This document shows positions 11,686 through 23,802 of a DNA stretch of 64,000 bases, piece by piece. Within the stretch, counting starts at the first letter, position 1, and each line of letters starts with the position of its first letter. The position numbers and the translations under genes are program-made. Under the pieces are notes generated by a model, which ran no database searches, had not been told where the DNA came from, and was given only the letters and a program-made list of their open reading frames with translations. This DNA comes from Paratinospora sagittata (lineage: Eukaryota > Streptophyta > Magnoliopsida > Ranunculales > Menispermaceae): contig CM069590.1 of the NCBI GenBank assembly GCA_035771175.1, positions 61,171,997-61,235,996 of the forward strand, in the 5' to 3' direction.

Positions 11686-14494
11686 ATGAAGGGTTGCAAC
11701 AAGAAACGCTTCCCAGATGTTTGCTCGTGCTTTACTCTTGCTCTTTTGCTTCTTATTCTTGCGTGTGTAGCATCACTAGGAGAAGCAAAAGTCCACTACC
11801 ATGACTTTGTTGTATGTTATTAATTAGATCTTCTATTCTTCCTAGCATAATTAAGTTTAGAAAATGGGACCTTTTTTAATAACTTATCTTGCTTGCTACT
11901 TCAATTGGTTTTGGATGGTAGGTTCAAACGACACCAGTGAAGAGGCTGTGCAGAACCCGCAACATAATCACAGTGAATGGACAGTTTCCAGGGCCAACTT
12001 TGGAAGTAAGAAATGGAGACACTCTGGTGATCAATGTTGTCAACAGAGCCCGATACCCTATCACCCTCCACTGGTAAGTGCCAAGGTAGTTCCAACTTCT
12101 ATGCATGTCTAATATAATGGTACTGTTTGGGACAACTATTTTTTCATGTACTTAAAACTGATATTTTTATCATTTGTATTCCCAACAACTACTTAAACAC
12201 CATAATTTAAATAAGGGTATCTTAGTAAATAATTTTCATAAACAAAGGCTTAAAAAAGAAAAGAAGGAAAGGGAGCTTTGGCACAACGGTAAGAGTTGTT
12301 ATTGTGCAAGTGACCATATAGTCTCAGGCTCAACTCGCAGAAACAACCTTTTGCATAACAAGGTAAGGTTGCGTACAAAACCCTTCCCCGAGACCCAACA
12401 CAGGAAGCTTTGTGCAAAAGGCTGATGAGGACCAGCTTCTCCTAAAAGTTCTTTTAACTGATAGTAGAAGTTAAGAGTTAGGAAGGGAATGTAAAAAGTA
12501 ATTATGTTTAAAACGTTAAGTTAGAAATACTTTTTAAAAGCTCAATATGGAAAATGCTATAGAAATTAGTCATTACATTAAAAAAAAAAAAAATCTATTA
12601 ATTTGTATCTAGAATACACCTCTTCAAGTTTTTACTAACTTATACTACTCTGCTTAGGTACATAAGTTTCTTTGCTGTTGATGTTGCTGTGGTTTCAGGC
12701 ATGGAATTCACCAGCGCAGAACACCATGGGCAGATGGTCCATCATACGTAACACAGTGTCCGATCCAACCTGGAAGAAGCTATACTTACCGATTCACCAT
12801 TGAAAATCAAGAAGGAACATTATGGTGGCATGCTCATAGCTCATGGCTCAGAGCTACTGTTTATGGAGCTCTCATTATCTACCCCAAATTCGGCTCTTTC
12901 TATCCTTTCCCTTATCCTGACAGAGAATTCCCTATTCTTCTTGGTACAATATTTCTTAATATGGCTTCTATCATCGTACAATTACATCACATTAACTACT
13001 TCATCAATTAAATTTAAGTTTTTGGTAATGTTACTGAGCAGGAGAATGGTGGAATGCCAACCCCATTGATGTTGTGAACCAAGCTTTAAGAGCAGGAGCA
13101 GCCCCTAATGTATCTGATGCTTACACCATCAATGGCCAACCTGGAGTTCTCTACAACTGCTCCTCCCAAGGTTAATTCCCATCAGTAACTGTTGGAAACC
13201 ACTAAACCTAAAGCTATATATAAAAAGTAGAGGTTCAATATGTATACCGAGCGAACATAGATATTAACCCTTCGACTGAATGAAAATTATGTCAAGCGCC
13301 ACATAGATATTAACAGTGACTAAGCTCGGTATCAATCACATTAACTAGCCATTCTCGCTGATGGATATTTTTATATATGTTGCAGATACTGTGATTGTTC
13401 CGGTGAGACCAGGCGAAACCAACCTAATTAGGCTCATCGGCTCTGCAATGAACCAACACCTTTTCTTCGCCATTGCCAACCACAAGCTCACAGTCGTCGC
13501 AATTGATGCTTCTTACACCAAACCTCTCACCACCAATGTCGTCATGATTGGCCCTGGCCAAACCATGGACATCCTCATCACCACCAACCAAGCCCCCGGT
13601 CGTTACTACATGGCTGCCCGTGCTTACGCCAGTGCCCCTCCAAACGTCCCCTTTGACAACACCACCACCACCGCAATCCTGGAATACAAATCCTCAATAC
13701 CATTCCCTGAGAAAAAAACAGAGCACCCTTATAATTCCCCTGTTTTTCCACCACTCCCCGCTTACAATGACACTCCCACCGTTACCCGCTTCACTTCCCG
13801 TCTCCGAAGCCCTTCCTTCTACCGCCCTATCATCCGTTCGGCTCTCAAACACGCCGACAAAAGCCTCTTTTTCACCGTGGGCCTTGGTCTAAGCCCATGC
13901 CAACGCGGCCGAAGATGTCAAGGTACCAATGGCTTGAACTTCACAGCTAGTATGAACAATGCCTCCTTTGTTCTCCCAACAAACTTGTCTATACTACAAG
14001 CTTACTACCAAGGTGTCAATGGCGTTTTCACCTCAAATTTTCCGGCAGTTCCTCCAGTGAGATTCGACTACACGGGCAATGTACCACGTCGGTTCTGGAC
14101 TCCGATGCGAGGAACGGAGGCGTATAGGTTGAGATACGGGTCGAGGGTGCAATTGGTATTGCAGGATACTAGTATTTTTGCTGTAGAGAACCACCCTATT
14201 CATCTTCATGGACACAGTTTCTTTGTAATTGCTGAGGGGTTTGGGAACTTTAATCCGGTGACAGATACGGCTAAGTTCAACTTGGTTGATCCGCCGCTAA
14301 GGAACACGCATGGAGTTCCGGTTGGCGGCTGGGCAGTTATTCGGTTTGTTGCGGATAATCCGGGAGTTTGGTTGATGCATTGTCACTTTGATAACCATCT
14401 CACTTGGGGATTGGCCATGGTTTTCGTGACTGAGAATGGAGTTGGTGAATTGGAATCTATAGAGCCTCCTCCGAATGATCTACCTAGGTGTTGA
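11686..14494 (+). CDS. LAC: Laccase (multicopper oxidase), tandem copy 2, complete, 586 aa
   Basis: Tandem paralogue of the laccase 3.8 kb upstream, with the same five-exon structure and intron phases: 11686-11811, 11922-12073, 12699-12943, 13042-13170, 13386-14494 (1761 nt, open throughout). The N-terminus is three residues longer, with a strongly hydrophobic signal segment ([14 protein letters not shown]). The copper-ligand blocks are intact: HWHG 92-95, WWHAH 135-139, HPIHLHGH 487-494, HCHFDNH 549-555, again with Leu as the axial residue. Like copy 1 it ends NDLPRC. Differences from copy 1 cluster in the loop around residues 240-290 ([19 protein letters not shown]) and scattered surface sites. 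Intron 2 holds an Au-type SINE. It is predicted to be secreted to the wall; its substrate cannot be read from sequence. Confidence 0.93.
12271..12425 (+). mobile_element. Au SINE in laccase 2 intron 2, + strand
   Basis: It starts GGGAGCTTTGGCACAACGGT (tRNA-like A box), passes AAACAACCTTTTGCATAACA, AGGTAAGGTTGCGTACAAAA and CCCTTCCCCGAGACCC, and ends near GAAGCTTTGTGCAAAAGGCTG. This order matches the Au SINE known from many angiosperms. The B-box region (GGCTCAACTCGCAG) is mutated. Truncation or divergence at the 3' end hides any target duplication. Confidence 0.85.
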
Positions 14495-16360
14495 GAATTT
14501 GAAGTATTTTTACAGATAAGATTGGGTTTGTTTTGGAATTGTTGTTCTTTTTCTAGGTTTGGTTAGTATTCTGGTTGGCCCCTACAATAACTTCAAAATG
14601 TCCAAGAAATTCTGCTTTATATTAGAGTCCCATGCATGAAGCCCGGCTTTTTGTGGATGAAAATGCAATAGGAACCATATCACCTGAGTCATCGTGTCAA
14701 GCACCATGCTAGATATATATTGATCCAACGGCCAAGGGGTGATTACATTTCTATCCAGGATCCACAGCTTTTAGGGCGTTTAGAAGTGTTTTTGAGCAAG
14801 TTTCTTTTTAGCTCCTACCTGTGAGATGCATTTACTACAATGTTTCGTTTAACTATGAAGAATCTTAAAACCATCTACAATATATGTCCAAAAATATACG
14901 TAAATTTATATAACAATATATCATATCACTACGTCACGAAAAAATAAAAAAAAATACCTACCACTCACGACATATCATGTCAGCATGGTTATGATTTTAA
15001 ATATAATTTTTAAATAATAAAAATATTTATGTTTAACTTTTTTTAGTTAAATAAATATCACTTTCCCTTCTTATAATCAAATTGTAAAATATAAGGGGAC
15101 CCTATAAGAAACAGTGCCATGGTAACTAGCAAGACAGAATGTCACCGTGGAATATCCCACTTTAATTACCTCCCCTTATGATGTAATAAATCCTTTTCAT
15201 AATATTTAAAAATTATTATGCAAAAAACATTTCCTTATTCACATTAATAAAACGAAATTACATTAAAAAAAAAAAAAAAAGAATGGAATGACTAACATCT
15301 ACCGTACGTATTTAATTATCCTAGTAAGTGTCATGGCAGTTGCCTTTTCCTTCCAAATGTAAATGACATCATAAGTAGCGAGGCAAGTGTGATGACCCTG
15401 TACGTACCGATTGGCCCGCCAAAAGGGGTAAAACCAAGAAAGCGTGTTCGTAAACAGCACCGTATGGATGCATTTCAGCGTGTTTGGTTAATTAGTTAAA
15501 GTCCCTGGCATCAACAACAACAACAAAAGAAGCAAATTTCAATCTTCTTTTAAAAAATCAGGAGAAGGAAAGAATATACTCCTCTCGCTACCTTTTCTTT
15601 TTCGTCAAGAGAAAGAACAAATGGCTAACGAAATCGCCCATCACCACCAATCAAATTCCTCAGTTGGTCATTGCCAAAGTTACTTGTAACAATTGAACAG
15701 AACTTGCATTTCTTCAAACACCTCGTAAGCATAAAAATCAGAACCACGAAACCAGTCTCCGCTGCGTCAGGAAGTTCTTTTGTAGAAAACAATGGGCAAA
15801 GTTATCCACAAAGTGTTTCAAAAATTGTGGGACCCTCCTCATATGTTCTGTTATCACATGTTGGCTTGTAATGGGGGATGGACCAAGCCCTCTGGACGTC
15901 CCCATTGATTCATCACGATCCATGTTCCCCAGCCCAATCATTCAACAACTTTATCCCGTACAAGAACCAAAGAAATAGCCATATAAGTAAATTAATTATA
16001 TAAAACATAAGTTGACATTATAAAAGGTCCGGCCAACAAGTAATTAAGGATGAAAAATATTAAAGTGATATTTAAAATATATATTTATGGTGTATATTAT
16101 CATTAAATATTATTAAATTATTTTAAATGATGTACCAATACATCATTTAAGATAATTCAATAGTGTTTAGAAATAATATATATTTTAAATATATATTTTA
16201 AGTATTAATGTAGCATTACTGAAAATTACTAACTAAGATTCAAATATTTTAATAAGTGGTGTCAGAGTTTATGGTTCAATTGTAATACAAGTATATCAAT
16301 ATCCAGAGCATGTACGTTACAATATAAATTGAAGTCGGGCCGCCCAACTCATCCCCACCG
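14495..16360. other. Intergenic region between laccase 2 and the first SAUR gene
   Basis: AT-rich sequence with no supported gene. It contains an A run near 15265-15281, a CAACAACAACAAC stretch near 15511, and a MITE-like hairpin at 16058-16218 (separate entry). Confidence 0.55.
16058..16218. repeat. MITE-like imperfect palindrome
   Basis: The sequence folds on itself around about 16132: TTATTTTAAATGATGTA on the left pairs with TACATCATTTAAGATAA on the right. The arms extend outward through TTTAAAATATATATTTA-type sequence to about 80 bp each. It is AT-rich, non-coding and close upstream of a gene, as expected of a MITE. Because it is so AT-rich, chance pairing inflates the outer part. Confidence 0.5.
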
Positions 16361-16365
16361 GCCCC

Positions 16366-16493
16366 TCTATATATATAACCACACGTGGTGAAGCTATCAC
16401 CATCATCCTCAATATTCTAATTAAGCAAAAGCATTCGATTCAATCCGTTGCACTTCTTTTGAGTGTTAGTGTTGAAAAGCTTGAAGTTTGTTG
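16366..16493 (+). promoter_or_regulatory. SAUR1 core promoter: TATA box and G-box
   Basis: TATATATA at 16369-16377 is followed directly by ACACGTGG, whose core CACGTG (16382-16387) is a G-box, the site recognised by bHLH (PIF) and bZIP factors. No other SAUR in this window has a G-box at this place; the others carry CATGTG about 100 bp upstream of TATA. Confidence 0.55.
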
Positions 16494-16799
16494 ATGGGGA
16501 TTCGTTTGCCAGAGATTGTAGTTCATGCAAAGCGGAGCATCCGGCAGCGTTCTTTAAACGATGACGATCAAGCGAGAAGGGGAAATTGTATTGTTCCTAA
16601 AGGTCATTTTGCTGTGTACGTCGGAATGAGTGAGAAGAAGCGATTTGTGGTTCCAATTTCTTATTTGAAGCATCCATTGTTTCAGGACTTGCTTAGTCGA
16701 GCAGAGGAAGAGTTCGGTTTTGATCACCCTTCTGGCGGGCTCGTCATCCCTTGCAACGAGGAAGATTTCATTCATATTACCTCTCATTTGCGAAGCTAA
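16494..16799 (+). CDS. SAUR: SAUR family protein 1, 101 aa
   Basis: Intronless small auxin-up RNA gene. Members of the family inhibit PP2C.D phosphatases and so raise plasma-membrane H+-ATPase activity and cell expansion; this is family knowledge, untested for this copy. The start is MGIRLPEIVVHAK. The SAUR core runs from [11 protein letters not shown] (residues about 36-46) through [19 protein letters not shown] to [17 protein letters not shown]. It differs from the downstream array by an acidic N-terminal spacer (NDDDQARRGN), SGG instead of MGG, and an ending in SHLRS. It is the most isolated member, 4.2 kb from the next SAUR. No decayed second SAUR follows it. Confidence 0.92.
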   Translation: MGIRLPEIVVHAKRSIRQRSLNDDDQARRGNCIVPKGHFAVYVGMSEKKRFVVPISYLKHPLFQDLLSRAEEEFGFDHPSGGLVIPCNEEDFIHITSHLRS

Positions 16800-19700
16800 T
16801 TTGTTATGTTAATTAAGTATTTTTTGTTTTTGTCGATTTGTATGTATATGCCACGGAAGGGATTGGTGATGCATCGCCACTCTAATCTCTATCTTAGGTC
16901 CAATTTTGGTTAAGTGCATGAGTTACCCATAAATAAAACCCATCTGAATTTATTGTAGATCTTTCCTTGCAGTTCATGCCATAATAACACACCATTATTC
17001 CATGTAGAGCTTTTTTTTATCATCTCTTTCTCATTATTTATTTATAAAGATGATGTACCCAATAGATTTACAAAATAGATATTAATGTAACACTATTTAT
17101 ACAGAGAAACGCCAAAAGAAAAATGTTTTAAGAAACACAAATAATGTATCGAATCCTTTCAATCAACACAGAAAAATGTATGTATTAAGTGGCTCTATGT
17201 CAATTTAAGGGACTCAGATGTTTAAGTACACGTCTATAGTTTATTTAAGTATAGTATACCATTTGATTCATTAAATGATGTGTTACATACATTAAAATGC
17301 ATAATATATATGATGCCGATGATTATGATAATAAAATTGTACATCTAATTATATTTTCTTAATTAGAATAATAATAAAAAATCTTGTTAAAGATGCTTTT
17401 GTCGAGTCTTTTTCCTTTTCATATGAGGCTCTTGTGTATCAGGTTGGACCCACGTCCCCCTGTGTTATCTGGTTGCGTATCTCATATATATTATTGTCTT
17501 CCCTATCAAACACTTTGATGATTAAATTCTGACAAATATTTTTGGACTACTTGTCTCCACCCCGTTTTTTTAGAGAAAGATAATCAGTACTAAAGGAAAT
17601 CATGACAAGGTTTTAAGCTTGGATATTGAGATATTATTGTTTGTTATATTAATTGATGTCATATAATAAGAAGGTGAATGTGATCAATATTGTTTAAGAA
17701 AAAGTATTTGTTTCTTCGTTGTTTAGTCGAGATCTTGATCTATACCTTAATTACTAATGATTATCAGTATTAATGATGCATGTTGACCATAATAGATATA
17801 CTGATCATGATACATCATTTTTTTTTTTTTGAAGGAAGATCCTGATACATCATTGAGATAGGCAGTCCATTAATTTATATATATTTAGACCAGTTGTTTC
17901 TATGATCTACTAACATAACAGCAACAGAATTCAATGCACTTAGAATAAAAAGAAAGAGGCATCACTGGACAATATGATCCATGCATGTGTGTCTAAGAAC
18001 TTAGTCCACAATTTGAACCCTACTGACATCTTTGGTTTATATTTCAATTTAATTATTATTAGTATATCCCGCTCTCTTGCCTGACAAATCCGTAGAGCCA
18101 TGTGGATTTCCTTGAGCATACATGTTCTAGTAGGATCCGAAACAAAAAGAATGTTTTTTTTTTTTTCTTCGGAACTTTATTTCATATTTTACGATCTTTT
18201 TTTCGGGGTACATTCATATTTTACCATTTCAACAATGCCTAATATGCACCAACTACCACTTATATATTAAGTTTGTTAGCAGTCGTCCCTTTTATTAGTC
18301 GAGGGTTTAAGTCTCCCTACCAACAAAATAATGGAACAACCATGAGAGCCCCACTTCTTATGTGAGATTTATTTACCAACTTATCTTTACAAGAGTTGTC
18401 TATTTTTTTATAATTGTATATTTTTTGAGGAGAAATATTAATCTAAGTATAAAAAATTATAACTACACATTCATGTTCATTGAATCATTTATTACACACC
18501 TTCAGATATGTATAACATACACATCTAATGAATATAAATGTATAATTACATTATTTTATAGTTAGATTAATATTTTTCTTTTTTAAAATAATTGTGATGC
18601 TTCAAAAATTAATATTTATGGTAATTTTATGATAAAAAAGAAAAAAAAAAGAAAAAAGAAAAGTTGATTCATGATGATGCTGGTAAAATATAGTCTAGAA
18701 AGGAGAAATATTATTGCAATGCAATCTTGTGATCACCAAAAAAAAAAAAAATCATGATGTCGTTGGTATGATAGCGCTCTAGAAATGGAGAATTATTATA
18801 ATGTAATTAAAAAAACATGCATAATGTACAAATGATACCTTTAATATCAAAAGGGTCAATCAATAGCACTGTGGACTGTTTTTCCTCTGTAAACTATGTG
18901 GTTGATGAAATTACTTCTAGTGCTTTGATTTGTATTATTAGCAAGTACTAATGAAAGAGATCATAATTAAGTTCTTTTTGCTGGTTTATTAATGGAAAAA
19001 TGCTTAAAATCTTCTATCCAATGGTCTAGTTCATTAGTCAGATAGATCATTGCTCATTAATCAGTTTTTAAGATCTTTTCATGCTAGTATGATTCAGTGG
19101 CAATTTCAGCTGCAGCTCTTCTCAATGTGTCAAAAACAGTTGTAAGGTGATAAATATGGATCCCTCGTATAAGCTTGGAGCTCTTCATGTAACCAAATTA
19201 ATGCATCAAACCAAAAGACATGCAAAAATAAATAATAAAAACAAATTAATTATAAAAAATAGTTATATAACTCTATATGTAGCAGCTGATCAGAAGGTAC
19301 ACTACTGCTGTACTCTGTCATGAGGTCAGTTTGTTAATAATGGTGTTAATGTTAGGTCATGAGTATCGAGATTATGTACTTAGTGATGTGATCTTCTTGG
19401 TAGCTATATTGTCATTTGTTTTCAATGACCTGCCATAATTAACATAACCCAATATTGTCTGTCAATTTAGCTTTCAGTTTCACATGGCGCCCTCTAACAT
19501 ACTTTTAATGGAAGAGATTAATGACTTCAATAATTTTCAGCTTGTAAGAGGCTGAAGTCTAATTATGAGTTGATTTACAATGCTTAGATCATCAATTAAT
19601 TACACGCCTCCATTATCTTTTGAAAGGCCTATGCCCCCATAGAAACTGTTTACTTAAGACTGTCCCTTGGCCCGTAGGTCCTAACAAAAGGTTAGAATTT

Positions 19701-20780
19701 TAGCTCTTCAATAGTGGTATCCTTTTTCGCCCTCCACCGAAGCTGCGCAGGAAGAGCTTAAAAGCCAATCTCAGAGAATAGTAAAGCCAATCCCTTTCTG
19801 TTCATTAATTAAAATATATAGTATATCTAATCACATACTGCATACACTTCTCCAAGCATAGCTAGTGCAGCCTTGGTGATGTTGATAGTGGCAGCTTTCC
19901 AGCTTCTAGTCATGGAAAAACCCACAAATAATTAAGTGTTAGTCACAAGTTATTGGTTACATATTAATGATGAAAAAGATGTTGGGTTAGAGGTGAATTA
20001 ATGCTATTTTGCATCGAAAGTCCAATCTCCCACCCTAGTACACAAACTAAACTTTGGTCATTAATATAGAAAGCAAACTCATGTGCCAATAGGACTAACT
20101 TTTGAAGGCCGAAAACGTTGTGCGTGAACCAATTCACAATAAAAAAAAACATAAAGATTTAGATTTGATGAATGTTCAGTTACGTATCCAAAGGGTTACA
20201 ACCTATTTCTTTCACGCTAATACTAAAAAAGATCAAAATATCTTTAATGGATACGTGTTTAAATATCAATACAAAAGCCTATTTCTTTGAGTGAATACTT
20301 GACTACCTTACCTCATCTGATATTTTCATGTGTAGAATTCCATAATATTAGTATTGTACAAACTTAGCAAATTTTACCAATGGTCATGTATTTTAACTTT
20401 AGAACTTTTCCATTCATTTGCCACTCTGTATCAGAAAAAAAAAAAATTTATTTTTATTTTTCTAGCTCTTTATGTTTTCGAGTTGATATCAAGTAGGACC
20501 AATCTCATGCAATCTACACACCTTATAACTTCGTGAGCCAAAGTTGTCACATGTACTTGCGGCCCTTTTTCTATTTTTGCTGGTACGTACGGCTTCATAA
20601 TGTTTTGAAGCTCTTGGTGTTTATTTCGACAATGACTTCAATAGCACAAAGGGAGTGCTCTGCTGCAACCATGTATGGGTCAGATGCATAGAACACTTGA
20701 AGAGAAGAGAGAGAGATAAAAATATATATAAACAACTACCTGAGCATAGCCATGTGCTACTTTTATTAGTACAGCAAAGC
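16800..20780. other. Intergenic region between SAUR1 and SAUR2
   Basis: About 4 kb of AT-rich sequence with no gene I can support. It has several A/T runs (near 17819-17830, 18152-18166, 18735-18752). A stretch near 18286-18325 ending GAGGGTTTAAGTCTCC looks faintly like a SINE B box but has no recognisable partner. Confidence 0.5.
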
Positions 20781-20895
20781 CATGTGATGCCTTATGATCT
20801 CAAGGCCCCTCAAACTTGCCTATTTTCCACCCCATTAATCATGGGCATTGCAACATAAAATAAAACCTCCTCACCTCTATATATATATATATATA
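20781..20895 (+). promoter_or_regulatory. SAUR2 promoter: CATGTG element and TATA box
   Basis: CATGTG at 20781-20786 lies 97 bp upstream of a long TATA stretch (20878-20895). The same element at a similar distance is found before nine of the ten SAUR genes 2-11 (CATGTT in SAUR10). Confidence 0.5.
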
Positions 20896-20996
20896 CTTCG
20901 ACGCCACACTAACTTTCCATGTAACAAAAGTTACAAAATCCTCACAAATCAAGCTTCCTTCTCTTCTTCTTCTTATTCTCTTTAACAAAAATAGCT

Positions 20997-21305
20997 ATGG
21001 CTATCCGTATGGTTCTTCAGTTCAAGCAGATTTTGAAATTAAATTCACTACTTGCAAGAAAGCAGCAGTTATATGGAGCAGAGAGATCAGTGGATGTTCC
21101 AAAAGGCCACTTGGCAATTTATGTTGGAGAAGCTGAAAAGAAGAGGTTTGTGGTTCCAGTTTCATTGCTGAATCACCCTTCATTCCAAGATTTGTTAAAG
21201 AGAGCTGAAGAAGAGTTTGGGTTCAACCATCCAATGGGAGGTCTTACAATTCCATGCCAAGTTGCTGCTTTCATTGATCTCACTTCACGTTTGAATGTCT
21301 TGTAA
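20997..21305 (+). CDS. SAUR: SAUR family protein 2, 102 aa
   Basis: Intronless SAUR of the second subtype in this window. It starts [17 protein letters not shown], with the core [21 protein letters not shown] then [20 protein letters not shown] and [19 protein letters not shown], and ends LTSRLNVL. With SAUR3 it shares the QVA(A/T)FI(D/N)LTSRLNVL tail, which separates these two from the array ending LDRS or LNRS. The hydrophobic-basic N-terminus is typical of the family. Role as for the family: growth-related, auxin- and light-responsive, probably acting through PP2C.D phosphatases (inference). Confidence 0.93.
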   Translation: MAIRMVLQFKQILKLNSLLARKQQLYGAERSVDVPKGHLAIYVGEAEKKRFVVPVSLLNHPSFQDLLKRAEEEFGFNHPMGGLTIPCQVAAFIDLTSRLNVL

Positions 21306-23286
21306 GATTGAAAGAAAGAACAGAGAGAGCAGCAAGTTAGAGAAGTAACCGAGAAAACGTCTTGAAGACAATGCCCTTGAGCTTTTTCTCTTTAAATCAA
21401 CATTTTTTGAGAGTTAAAACAAGGTTGTTGTCTCCATTTTTGGAGCCTAAAACTCATGTAAATTTACTCTACTTTTTCTAATGTATACATGATAGGAAGA
21501 TAAAAGACTATCCCAGGTTGAACATTTAATAGAAATTCTGTTTGATCATATTCTGAGTTGTGAAGTTTTTTTTTTTTTCCCTATGATACGCTGCTCACTC
21601 TTTCTGCATTCGACTAGCATGAAAGCTAGTATTTGTTTCTTTAAGTTAGCTTTACAGCAAAATAATGCCCACAATTACATCTATAGACCAAAATATCATG
21701 TAAACTAATCAGTCCTAATCACTTGATAGATTCACAACTCAATTTTTGGAATTTCAGTGATGGTTTCTAAGAAGGGACCATTGTATTCTTGGAAGCTATT
21801 ATATAAGAAAATTATAATTACTTCGTCCATAGTTTGTATATCTGCTTGTGAGTTTTGGAATATGCAGTACCCTTGTTATTTTCCTAAACTACTACATAAA
21901 CCATGGATTATGCTAATTTTATCAAAAAGAATGGACTGAAATTAACTTGAATATGACGATCAAGCACTGAGCCTCCTATTATACCGTCGAAACATTTCAT
22001 TTAAAAATTGAAGAAACTAATTGAAAGAGACTCAATCATAATATTATTATACAGAAACAGAATAGGCATCTGTTATCCATGTTTTGGTACTGAGATTTAT
22101 TTTTACTCATTAAAGGCACTTATTTAGCAGATAAGTTTGTACACAAGTGAAAGCTGGCTTAAATGACAGATGAACTAACCAACACTGCCTAGAGTTTGAT
22201 AACCATTCAATTGGAGAAACAAAAAACCATGAATCTTGGCATATGGAGTGTCTCTGCAGTCTATTACATCAATGCGCTAGTTCCTAACAAAACAGAGAAA
22301 CAAAAGTTCACATTCCATTTAACTAGGATGCTCGAATCAACCTGACTTGTTGCTTATGAAGGGCAGGATTAGCTGTGTTTGAACCCTATTTAGTCATAAT
22401 TGCTGCAGGAATAGGTGACTGACCTGTGCCAAGGAAGAAATCATTTATACATGCTAGACCGCCATTGTAAGGACTGTAGCAAGTTGAATAAACAATACAA
22501 GCTGCATGCACGTTAGTAAACAAAAACGAACTCTGTGCACGAGGCTCCAACTGCGAGGTCAGAAAAATGGTAGATGTACAAAACATGCATGATAATAAAC
22601 AGCTATAAATACTATCAATGTTCCAAATCCAGTATTCAGATATAAATATTCATGTTGACAAAGATGACCGCCTTGTCCAAGACACCATCCTTCCTAGCAG
22701 CAGGACCATGATCAAACGCCAGATAGTTTACATTTACTAAGGTTTTTATAGTTCAGCAATACCCAAGTGGGCATCCAAGAGATTATAATTGAAACACTCA
22801 TAGATGCCCATGTTGTTTGTGTCTCCTCACCGTCAACCATGTCCTTTCCGTGGTCCTTCATAAGTGAAACATCGTTGCTGGGCGCTCCTGATTCCAGTGA
22901 TGTAGCCAAGAATTTATTGAATCCAGCTTCAAATTTGGGTGGAAGAACACAAACCTTTCATCACACTGCATCAGAAGGCTTAGGTTCTTTAATTGGCTTT
23001 GTCGGATTGGATGTCCTCTTTTCTAACAGCTTTAACTGGGAAATTTGAAGAGCTGCTGGAACATGTATGCTTGCCGGTCCTCGACTGGTTGGGTCTGATG
23101 TTTTCATGTGTCACTTCATATCACATGCACCGGCTGCTCTTTGCTCTCTGGCGTGACAGTAGCCATCTGTTTCTGAAGCTGATTTTTAATTTGGACAATG
23201 ACTTCCGTGTACAGGTGTTGCATCACTGCACCATGGATATAGGATAAGAACACAAAGCAAAGAAAAGAAAGAGCAATAAGCAAAAC
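21306..23286. other. Intergenic region between SAUR2 and SAUR3, with possible gene remnants
   Basis: The first kilobase is AT-rich with no gene seen. From about 22350 to 23240 base composition becomes more coding-like, and the minus strand gives short meaningful-looking peptides such as MQHLYTEVIVQIKNQLQKQM (near 23160-23220), interrupted by stops and shifts. I do not recognise a family. It may be a decayed pseudogene or a captured transcript fragment. Confidence 0.4.
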
Positions 23287-23384
23287 CATGTGACCATTTA
23301 TGAGGTAGGTCCCTAAGCTTACCTAATTGCCACCCACCAACTTTTAAAGGTCATATGCAGGGATCCCATGCAACTCTATATTTA
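23287..23384 (+). promoter_or_regulatory. SAUR3 promoter: CATGTG element and TATA box
   Basis: CATGTG at 23287-23292 and TATATTTA at 23377-23384, 90 bp apart; the same arrangement as in the neighbouring SAUR genes. Confidence 0.45.
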
Positions 23385-23505
23385 TGAACTACACCAGCCT
23401 TCTAACTCAAATCCTCACCAACATCCAAGCTTTCTTCCTCTCCTGTTATAGAAGTTCAGTGAGATCCTCATTTGGGGTTAAAGCCTCTTCAATTCAAGAA
23501 CGGTC

Positions 23506-23802
23506 ATGGGAATCCGTTTGCCTTCCATGGGTATTCAAGCAAAGCAGATCTTAAAACTACATTCTCTTCTTACTAGAAGCCAGTTATCTTCAGTCCCTAA
23601 AGGCTACTTAGCAGTGTACGTAGGAGAGACGGAGAAGAAGCGGTTTGTGGTTCCAGTGTCGTACTTGAACCATCCTGCATTCCAAGATTTACTAAGTTCG
23701 GCAGAGGAAGAGTTTGGATTCGATCATCCAATGGGTGGTCTCACAATCCCATGCCAAGTAGCCACCTTCATCAATCTGACTTCTCGTTTAAATGTTCTGT
23801 AA
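23506..23802 (+). CDS. SAUR: SAUR family protein 3, 98 aa
   Basis: Intronless SAUR, closest to SAUR2 by its C-terminal [15 protein letters not shown]. The N-terminus combines both subtypes: [20 protein letters not shown] joins the MGIRLP start of the downstream array to the KQILKL block of SAUR2. The core is [21 protein letters not shown], with Tyr replacing the usual His after KG, then [20 protein letters not shown] and [14 protein letters not shown]. The reading frame is complete and no decayed second SAUR follows. Confidence 0.93.
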   Translation: MGIRLPSMGIQAKQILKLHSLLTRSQLSSVPKGYLAVYVGETEKKRFVVPVSYLNHPAFQDLLSSAEEEFGFDHPMGGLTIPCQVATFINLTSRLNVL

